From assembly GCF_030065885.1 (NCBI RefSeq), contig NZ_JASJCS010000006.1:16469-80468 (forward strand): 64,000 bases of DNA, written 5' to 3'. The position numbers were made by a program, and so were the translations under genes. The notes below the pieces were generated by a model. That model saw only the letters and a program-made list of their open reading frames with translations. It ran no database searches and had not been told where the DNA came from. This document shows, in pieces, positions 57,624 to 64,000 of the stretch. The stretch is from Ilumatobacter sp. (GTDB lineage: Bacteria; Actinomycetota; Acidimicrobiia; Acidimicrobiales; Ilumatobacteraceae). The first letter of the stretch is position 1; each line of letters begins with the position of its first letter.

Positions 57624-57780
57624 GTCCCTCTCCCTCCTCTTGAACCCGCGATCGAACGTACCCCACCCGGGCGGTTCGCCGGAACGGCCGGAAGGCCCTA
57701 CTTGCGAGCACGGTTGGGATAACCCCACCTCGGAGACGCCCGCGCGCCCCATCGAATCCGGGGCCCGCGTCATCGACGAT

Positions 57781-57945
57781 ATGGGCATGGAGTCGCTCAC
57801 CGGATTGCTCACCGATCGCCTGATCGATCCGGCGATCATCGTGCCGGCGGTGACCGTCACCGGTGTGATCGTCAGCGGCTTCGCCGCCCGCGTCGCCGAG
57901 CGCGTCCAGGAGCGCCACTCCCGCCGCCGCCTCGCCGCCAACTGA
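57781..57945 (+). CDS. 54-aa putative single-pass membrane peptide
   Basis: ATG at 57781 (or 57787). One hydrophobic helix (AIIVPAVTVTGVIVSGFAA) followed by a basic, coiled-coil-like tail (RVAERVQERHSRRRLAAN). No convincing ribosome site, so it is a tentative call, supported mainly by a helix/charge pattern and a terminator 62 bases after the stop. Confidence 0.35.
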   Translation: MGMESLTGLLTDRLIDPAIIVPAVTVTGVIVSGFAARVAERVQERHSRRRLAAN

Positions 57946-58279
57946 CCGCCGACCCGACCGAACCACCAGCAGCCGACCCGGCCCACGAACCGACCCGGGA
58001 ACGGGAAGAGGGCCGGCGTACGCACCGGCCCTCCGACATCCTTTCAACCCGCACCGGGTGAACCCCGGCTCGCTCCATCTGGGACGAACGCCCAGCCTCA
58101 CGCCGCGCCGGGCCGTCCGGTTCGATACGCCCGACCGTGCCCCGGGAAAGATGGTGGTCGAAGTGACCACCGCCGGAGGCAGCACGACCTGCATGCAACC
58201 GTCGTTGCACCCCGTTCGAGCGACTACTGCGGATCGGCCGTTGTGGCGGCGCTACTGCGAGTCAGTCTGTTTTCTTGGC
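57946..58279. other. Intergenic stretch of about 330 bp
   Basis: Between the small membrane peptide (plus) and the giant protein gene (minus, stop at 58280). It holds a terminator hairpin at 58008-58033; no convincing gene is seen in the rest. Confidence 0.5.
58008..58033. terminator. Hairpin terminator
   Basis: Arms GAGGGCCGG and CCGGCCCTC, perfect over 9 bases around CGTACGCA, in the gap between convergent genes; usable in either direction. No T-tract. Confidence 0.65.
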
Positions 58280-61200
58280 TCAGAACGTTACCACTCGCTG
58301 CTGCGAGCCCGATTCGAGCAGCAGGCGCAGCGGGAACGCGCCGTCGCTGTCGTCCAGGCTCAGCACGATCCGCAGGTCGGCGAGATCCTGGACCGGTAGC
58401 GTCGCCTCCTCGAACGACACCGAGATGTCGTACGCGTCGTAGACCTTCTTCGCGCCGCTCTCGAACCGCCGGCTGCCGACGTACGCGAAGGGGAACTCGC
58501 CCTCGATGCCGACGTTGGAGAACGGCGTCCAGAACTGCACGAGCGGCACGTCGTCGGAGTCCTTCTTCGTGCCGGCCTTGACCATGGTCTTGGCCCCTTC
58601 GGCCGGGTCGACCGTCACCACCGGCACGGGCAGCTGGATGTCGCCGATGGGGAGCAGCGCGAAGCCGTCGAAGTCGAGGAGGGTGACGTTCGTCGAGATC
58701 GAGCTGTCGAACACGAACTCGCTGCTCGCCAACGGCAGGATCTGACGGTTCTCGGCGTTGCCGGACCCGGGGAGCCCGGCGCCGAGCGTCCAGGCGCCGC
58801 GGAACATGAAGCTCGCCTGCTGCCCCGTGACGTCGACCGAGAAGTCGGCGTCGATCTGCAGCTCGAGGAAGAGATGGGCCACGTCGACACCTGTCCCCGG
58901 GATCTCGCCCGGCGTGATCTCGAGCCCGATGTTGGCGCTGCCGCCGATCGCGAGACCCTCGCTCCCGACGCGCACGTGCCCACCCAGCCACTTGCGACCG
59001 TGCCAGTACAGGTCGCCGCGCATCGCCAGCTCGAAGCGATCGTGCGACGCGCCACCCGAGCTCGCGGGCAGCGCCCGGATCGCACCGGCACCGACGATCT
59101 CGGCGCCGAGCACGCCGAGCCGTCCCTCACCCTCGAGCGTGAAGGCGGGCCGCGAGGCACGGCGCAGGTCGACCTCGCCCTTGATCCGCATCGCGACGTC
59201 GACCGACTCGAGCACGGGGAACGCGGTGACGAGCGGGGAACCCGAACCGCCCTGCTTGCCGAGCATCAGTTCGAACGACGCGAAGCGGTCGGCGACGCGG
59301 ACCTCGACCTCGGCGAACGTCTCGCCGAGCACGGTCACCGTGCCGCGACCGGCGAACGCGACCGACCCGTCGCCCGACCGAGCACCCGGTGCGGAACCGC
59401 CGGCGGCGACGTGGCCGGCGCCGTCGATGTGGAGCTCGATCAAGCTCGGGAAGCGGCCGGTCGCCGGCATCGGCGCGTAGGCGAGCCGGCCGGCGAACGC
59501 CGCCAGCTCATTGGTGACCCGCGCCGACCCGGTGATCGCCGCCGCGCCATCGAAGAGCGTGACCGTGGCGCCGGCGGCGAGCTCGAAGCGGCCGTCGCTG
59601 AACAGCGCCAGCCGTGCCGGCGTCTTCGCCGAGCCGACCTCGAGGCGGACGACGGACGGGATCGGCGCCCAGTCGATCCAACCCTCCGCCTGGACCCGGC
59701 CCGAGTAGCCACTGCGCTGCTGGCTACCGACGAGCCAGATGCGCCCGTCGCCGGCGAGCACGATCGGCACCCGCAGGCCGAAGACGCTCAGTTCGAGCGG
59801 TGCGGCACTCGCCGAAGCAACGAGGGCGAACGACCCGTTGCCGTACATGCGGCCGAGGAACCGCAGCCGCTGCTTGCCGAGCACCCGCACCCTGGCGCCG
59901 ACGAACACGGCGCCGGAACCGTCGCCGCCGCCGAGGACGGGAGCAGGGCCGCTGTCGGGTTCGAGGTCGAGGTCGTCGACGGTGAACTGGCGGAACTCGA
60001 TCCCGCGGAACAGCGAGACCGACTCGTCGGCGGCGACCAGGCGACGGCCGTCGAGCCGCGACGGTGCGAGGGCGACGCCCTCGGAGGACGCAGAGGACGC
60101 GGAGGACGCGGCGGCCGCGGCGTCGGGCTGTTCGAGTGACGCCCTGGCCTCGGCGTCGGTGGCCAGCACGAAGCAGGCGCTGGCCGAGAAGCCGGCGAGC
60201 TGCCCGGCGGTCCGGAACTTGCGGAGCTCGGGTGGGAGCTGGGCGACGAGGCGCCACGGGTCGAAGGCATCGGGGTCGGAGACGGCGGTCGTGAAGGAGC
60301 CGATGCCCTGCTCGGCGGCACCGCGCACGCCGTCGATCACCGGACCCGCAGCGCCGGCGACCGCCTGCACCATCGAGATCAACGTCTCGAGGTTGAGGGT
60401 GAAGCCGTACTGCTTCTCGACGATGCCGCCGATCGCGGGGAACATCTCGACGACGTGTTCGGGGACGCGCAGGTAGGCCTTGTCGAGCGTGAAGCGGATC
60501 GTGTTCGCGAGTGCGCCGTCGGGGTCGATCTGCATCATCGGGTTGCTGAGCAGCCCGAACGCCTCGATCGCTGCGAGCGGTGACGGGCTCGGGAAGGGCC
60601 GCTGCATCGTGAAGTTGATCTCGAACCCGGCGACGCGCAGGTTGGCGGCGATGTTGTCGAAGTACGGCTGGGTCGGATCGGCGAGGAAGTAGACCGGCAT
60701 CAGGCCGGCGCTGCCGGCGAACATGCCGAACAGGACCAGGAGCTCGTCGACGATCAGCGTCATCCCGTCGGTCTCGGTCCCGATGTCGAGATCGCCGTCG
60801 AATCGGGCGTTCGGGAGGATGAAGAGCCCGAAGAACGGCGAGAACGCGATGCGCTTGACGTCGGCGTGGACGACCCCGTGGGCGATCACCTCGAGCCCGT
60901 CCCAGTACGGCCGGTCGCGGCCGGTCGGGCTGGACACCAGCGGCAGCGATCCGGGCGAGCGCAGATCGATGTCGAACTGCGGCACGGGGATGACGAGCGT
61001 GACCTTGCCGACCGTGATCACCATCGTGTCGAGCTTGAAGAACACGCTGTTGAAGCGCGGGAGCCGTACGCCGGCCCCGATGACGTCGGAGGTGTCCGCG
61101 TCCTCGACGAGCGCGGACGGCATCACGAGCTCGCCCTCGAAGTCGAAGGCGAACGAGTTCTTGTTGTAGCCGTACCCGACGCCGAGGCTCTTGATGGCGA

Positions 61201-64000
61201 TCGAGCCGTCGTCGTAGCGAGTCCCGAACGACGGCAGCGGGATCGGGTCGCCGAACGACTCGAGCCGGGCATAGACGTACTCGCTCGACAGCCCCAGCGT
61301 CAGCGAGAAGTTCTCGATCGGCTTGAACGGGTCGTCGTCGCCGAACCCGGTGATGCGGCCGGTGCCCTCGAGCGCGATGCCGGACGGGTCGTCGAACGGG
61401 ATCCGCAACTGGATGGACGGGAAGTGGAGCCGCAGCGTCGTGTCGACGTGCAGGAGGCCGAGCACCGTCTCGTGGATCGCCGTGTCGGCGACGACGAGGC
61501 TCTCGTATGTGGTCGCACCGCCGGGCCCGACCTTGTCGTGGATCGCCATCACGATCTGCAGCAGCGCCTTCTTCAGTTCGAGCGCAGCGACGTCCTTGGC
61601 GCGCTCGAACGGATCGCCGTCGGGCGGAGCGGCCTCGAGGTCGGCGATGTCGACGTCGATCTCGCCGACGAACGTCTCGAGGTTGGCGCCCGTCCAGTTC
61701 GTCCCGGTGCCGCGCAGCCGCTCGAGGTCGGCGACGCCGATCGGGTACTCAGGGATCTCGAGCGGGATCATGACGTCGGTGAGGCCGAGCGAGAACTCCT
61801 CGTCGGAGAGCCGGATCCGCGCCCGCAGCGGCGGCAGCCCCGTCATCCGGCACTCGAGGGTGAGATCGAACCGGAACGACAACCCGTCATCGGCGTCGTC
61901 ACCGTCGGCACCCGGTGGTGCCGTGCCGAACGCGACCTCGAACCCGATCAGGCTGAAGCCGATCTCGAAGTCGATGTCGATGTCGTTGCCACCACCCTCG
62001 CCGCCGGACGCAAGTGCGCTCATCACGTCGAACACGTCGAGCGACACACCGAACGAGTCGAACTCGCCGCGCAGCGCCACCCACCAGTCGTCGTCGGCCA
62101 ACGAGAGCTCGAGCGCGGCGCGTCCGACGACGTCGTCGAGACCGACGCCGTGCAGCAGTCCCTGCAGCTGTGCAGCGAACGGGAACGCGGCCGGCACGAA
62201 CGGGCGGAAGGCGAACTCGCCCTCGAAGAGCATCCCTGCGCTCACGTCGCCGTCGTCGGATCCGAGCGTGAGGCCGGCCTTGGTGAGCTGGGTGGCGACG
62301 AACGGCTCGGCGGCCCGGCCACCGGGAAGGTCGACCTCGACACCGATCACGTCCTCCAGCTGCAGACCGCTCGAGAACGACGTGTCGTCGTCCTCGGAGA
62401 CGTAGCTCGCGACGAACTCGGCGGCGATGATCCCCTCGTCGTCGCCGGCCGTCACGTCGAGCAGGTCGAAGCCCGGGATCGCGAGATCGGCGAGCCCGGG
62501 CGGCAGGCGCAGCCTGACCTTGGCGCTGAGCTCGATCTCGACGTCGGTGTCGGCGGTGGAGGCGCCGCCGGTGAACGCGTCGACGGATCGATACGTCAGG
62601 CGGAAGAACGATTCGATGTCGACGGCCTCGGGGCGGAAGTCGTCGGGCAGGAACGACCAGAGGTCGTCGAGGTGCGACACGCCGGTGCGCAGCTCGACGA
62701 CGACCTGCGTGTCGGTGCCGGTGTCGGTCTCGGTCGATCGCCACGTGATCGTCGCCGCGATGTGGCCGTCGTCGGGGATGTCGATGTCGAAGTCGTCGAT
62801 CGGGATGAGATGTGAGATCTCGTCCCACCGGAACTCGGCCGCGATCGCGACCTCGTCGAGCAAGTAGCCGCCGTCACCATCGTCACCACCGGCGTCGTCG
62901 GGGTCGTCGACGCGATGCCCGGCGACGAGGAGCTCGGCGCGGTCGACCGTGCCCAGCTGGCCGAGCTCGACGTCGACCAACTCGACCTCGACCCGATCGT
63001 GGCCGCCGACGTGCCGGAAGGCCGCCCGCGCCGATGCGACGTCGATCGTGAACCCGGCGAGGTCGGCGACGAGGCTCGTGAGACCGTCGATGGCGAACCC
63101 GTCGTCGCTGATCACGCCGCTCGCCTCGAACGATCGCACCGTGAGGTCGACCCCGGGAAACGAGACCGCGAGCGGATCGTCGCCGCGCTTGGCCAGTCGG
63201 AGCGACACGTCGTACTCGTCGTCGTCGACGTCGTCGTACCGGTAGGCGAGGCCGAACGTCGCCTCGAACAGCGCGTCGAAGAACGGCACGTCGAGCACGG
63301 CGGTGACCGCGAACGACTCGGGCAGGTTGGCCCGCACCGAGCCGGTCGCGCTCTCGATCGCGACCTGCCACGAGAACAGCGAGCCGAGCAGCTCGGTGTC
63401 GTCGCCCAGGCGACCCTGCGGATCGACGGCGACCTCCCAGCTCTGCGTGACGTCGAAGCTGACCCCCGGCGTGCCGACGGCGACCCGCTCGAAGTCGAGC
63501 CGGACGCCCGGCAGGTCGGCACCGTCGAGCTGGAGCTGGTGCAGCCAATACACGGTCGCCGCCTCGGCGTACACCCCGCGGAAGCTGCTGTCGAAGCCGA
63601 CCGACCCGATCTCGGGGATCCAGTCCGCCTCGCGCAGCACGAACCGTGCCTCGTCGAGCCCGACCACGAGGCCGGTGCCGCCGATCTCGAACGGCGGCAC
63701 CGTCACGACGACCGACGCGTCGACCTGCATGCCGTTCGAGGACCATCCGAGCGTGCCGCTGTCGATGTCGACGGACACGCCGTCGGCGCCGGTGACCGGG
63801 ACGAACTCGTCGACGCCGTTCGCGCCGGGCACCCGCTCGACCGGCACGAGCAGCGGATGGCGGACCACGACGCTGAACGGGACCGGCCCGAGCTCGACCG
63901 ACACGTCAGGGTGGATGCCGCCGCTGAGCGCCACGGGTTCGTCGGTGCCGCCGACGCCGACCGTGACGAGGTCGAAGCCCGGCGCGCCGAGCTCGAGGCG
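58280..64000 (-). CDS. Giant beta-rich protein of unknown function (5'-partial)
   Basis: At least 1906 residues; the frame remains open to the right edge, so the N-terminus is outside the window (a GTG at 63934 is available but in-frame sequence continues past it as GFDLVTVGVGGTDEP). The protein is almost wholly beta-strand-like with alternating polar/hydrophobic residues, high Asp and Gly and very few Cys. Recurrent phrases such as 'VPFFDALFEATFGLAYRYDD', 'FRPFVPAAFPFAAQLQGLLH', 'LDVFDVMSALASGG' and 'VGYGYNKNSFAFDFEGELVM' suggest repeated long-sheet domains. No signal or membrane helix is visible in the part seen. It may be a large surface, lipid-transfer or phage-tail-like protein; I cannot name the family. 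A helical segment lies around 60120-60450 (EKQYGFTLNLETLISMVQAV). Confidence 0.7.
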   Translation of the reverse strand, partial: RLELGAPGFDLVTVGVGGTDEPVALSGGIHPDVSVELGPVPFSVVVRHPLLVPVERVPGANGVDEFVPVTGADGVSVDIDSGTLGWSSNGMQVDASVVVTVPPFEIGGTGLVVGLDEARFVLREADWIPEIGSVGFDSSFRGVYAEAATVYWLHQLQLDGADLPGVRLDFERVAVGTPGVSFDVTQSWEVAVDPQGRLGDDTELLGSLFSWQVAIESATGSVRANLPESFAVTAVLDVPFFDALFEATFGLAYRYDDVDDDEYDVSLRLAKRGDDPLAVSFPGVDLTVRSFEASGVISDDGFAIDGLTSLVADLAGFTIDVASARAAFRHVGGHDRVEVELVDVELGQLGTVDRAELLVAGHRVDDPDDAGGDDGDGGYLLDEVAIAAEFRWDEISHLIPIDDFDIDIPDDGHIAATITWRSTETDTGTDTQVVVELRTGVSHLDDLWSFLPDDFRPEAVDIESFFRLTYRSVDAFTGGASTADTDVEIELSAKVRLRLPPGLADLAIPGFDLLDVTAGDDEGIIAAEFVASYVSEDDDTSFSSGLQLEDVIGVEVDLPGGRAAEPFVATQLTKAGLTLGSDDGDVSAGMLFEGEFAFRPFVPAAFPFAAQLQGLLHGVGLDDVVGRAALELSLADDDWWVALRGEFDSFGVSLDVFDVMSALASGGEGGGNDIDIDFEIGFSLIGFEVAFGTAPPGADGDDADDGLSFRFDLTLECRMTGLPPLRARIRLSDEEFSLGLTDVMIPLEIPEYPIGVADLERLRGTGTNWTGANLETFVGEIDVDIADLEAAPPDGDPFERAKDVAALELKKALLQIVMAIHDKVGPGGATTYESLVVADTAIHETVLGLLHVDTTLRLHFPSIQLRIPFDDPSGIALEGTGRITGFGDDDPFKPIENFSLTLGLSSEYVYARLESFGDPIPLPSFGTRYDDGSIAIKSLGVGYGYNKNSFAFDFEGELVMPSALVEDADTSDVIGAGVRLPRFNSVFFKLDTMVITVGKVTLVIPVPQFDIDLRSPGSLPLVSSPTGRDRPYWDGLEVIAHGVVHADVKRIAFSPFFGLFILPNARFDGDLDIGTETDGMTLIVDELLVLFGMFAGSAGLMPVYFLADPTQPYFDNIAANLRVAGFEINFTMQRPFPSPSPLAAIEAFGLLSNPMMQIDPDGALANTIRFTLDKAYLRVPEHVVEMFPAIGGIVEKQYGFTLNLETLISMVQAVAGAAGPVIDGVRGAAEQGIGSFTTAVSDPDAFDPWRLVAQLPPELRKFRTAGQLAGFSASACFVLATDAEARASLEQPDAAAAASSASSASSEGVALAPSRLDGRRLVAADESVSLFRGIEFRQFTVDDLDLEPDSGPAPVLGGGDGSGAVFVGARVRVLGKQRLRFLGRMYGNGSFALVASASAAPLELSVFGLRVPIVLAGDGRIWLVGSQQRSGYSGRVQAEGWIDWAPIPSVVRLEVGSAKTPARLALFSDGRFELAAGATVTLFDGAAAITGSARVTNELAAFAGRLAYAPMPATGRFPSLIELHIDGAGHVAAGGSAPGARSGDGSVAFAGRGTVTVLGETFAEVEVRVADRFASFELMLGKQGGSGSPLVTAFPVLESVDVAMRIKGEVDLRRASRPAFTLEGEGRLGVLGAEIVGAGAIRALPASSGGASHDRFELAMRGDLYWHGRKWLGGHVRVGSEGLAIGGSANIGLEITPGEIPGTGVDVAHLFLELQIDADFSVDVTGQQASFMFRGAWTLGAGLPGSGNAENRQILPLASSEFVFDSSISTNVTLLDFDGFALLPIGDIQLPVPVVTVDPAEGAKTMVKAGTKKDSDDVPLVQFWTPFSNVGIEGEFPFAYVGSRRFESGAKKVYDAYDISVSFEEATLPVQDLADLRIVLSLDDSDGAFPLRLLLESGSQQRVVTF

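Noticed and set aside
57349..57780. Extended plus-strand frame before the 54-aa membrane peptide
   Set aside because: It is antisense to the BMP lipoprotein gene and its leader and shows shadow composition.
1..64000. tRNA, rRNA, insertion sequence, prophage or attachment sites
   Set aside because: I found no cloverleaf with a T-loop consensus, no rRNA stretch, no transposase or integrase protein and no terminal inverted repeats by reading; a covariance-model scan would be the decisive test.

Overview
The window is high-GC DNA (roughly 70% G+C) with GTG/TTG starts, Shine-Dalgarno sequences of the GGAGG type and Thr/Pro-rich linkers on lipoproteins. It contains an F420-dependent (DDN-type) oxidoreductase, a wax ester synthase, a BTAD regulator and 'CRLIDTR' secreted proteins. 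This fits an actinobacterium, most likely a marine or soil member of the Acidimicrobiia (Ilumatobacter-like); the assignment is inferred from gene content. The window looks chromosomal. I saw no rRNA, tRNA, CRISPR array, insertion sequence or prophage.

Layout. 1-4.2 kb: 3' part of a cytochrome b-like/ferredoxin/HdrD-like/cytochrome c fusion, then two SCO-type proteins and a PCuAC copper chaperone (respiratory-chain biogenesis), then an ABM monooxygenase. 4.5-5.4 kb: a secreted protein and a GerE-like HTH protein. 5.5-10 kb (minus): a sulfate-assimilation cluster (rrf2-cysQ, cysD, cysNC). 10-15.8 kb: an F420 oxidoreductase, a 1462-aa BTAD-STAND-WD40 protein and a SnoaL-like lipoprotein. 16-21 kb: secreted, hotdog, hydrolase, enoyl-CoA hydratase, VOC and RidA proteins. 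20.5-24.1 kb: a 26-aa membrane microprotein, lipoproteins, a PQQ-type sugar dehydrogenase and a MarR regulator. 24.1-27.6 kb: B12-dependent acyl-CoA mutase large and small subunits with isobutyryl-CoA mutase signature residues, then a cyclic-2,3-diphosphoglycerate synthetase-like NTPase. 27.7-30.2 kb: a 49-aa C2H2 zinc-finger protein and a PPDK-like protein lacking its ATP-grasp domain. 30-37.3 kb: hydrolases, shikimate kinase, a LysE exporter, epoxide hydrolase, GH3 glycosidase and a KhtU/KhtT-like antiporter pair. 37.4-38.05 kb: a peroxiredoxin-like gene with an in-frame TGA at the active-site Cys position and a SECIS-like hairpin, a candidate selenoprotein. 38-43.7 kb: rhodanese, WS/DGAT, acyl-CoA synthetase and DUF899. 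43.7-45.9 kb: an ArsR-SRPBCC operon and an L,D-transpeptidase. 46.0-47.8 kb: gluQRS joined to a 2-oxoglutarate oxygenase gene through three tandem micro-ORFs, each overlapping the next by ATGA. 47.8-52.9 kb: HNH nuclease, zinc-ribbon membrane protein, 39-aa peptide, threonine aldolase, PNPOx-like protein and adenine/adenosine deaminase. 52.9-57.6 kb (minus): a BMP-type nucleoside ABC transporter. 58.3-64 kb (minus): a very large beta-rich protein that runs off the window.

Genes that work together: SCO/PCuAC copper delivery to an oxidase; sulfate activation (CysD, CysN-CysC) with CysQ removing PAP and an Rrf2 regulator; the acyl-CoA mutase pair under a divergent MarR; nucleoside uptake facing the deaminase; acyl-CoA synthetase feeding the neighbouring wax ester synthase. 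The observations most worth following up are the TGA-containing peroxiredoxin-like gene (37393-38049) and the chain of coupled micro-ORFs (46673-46859).
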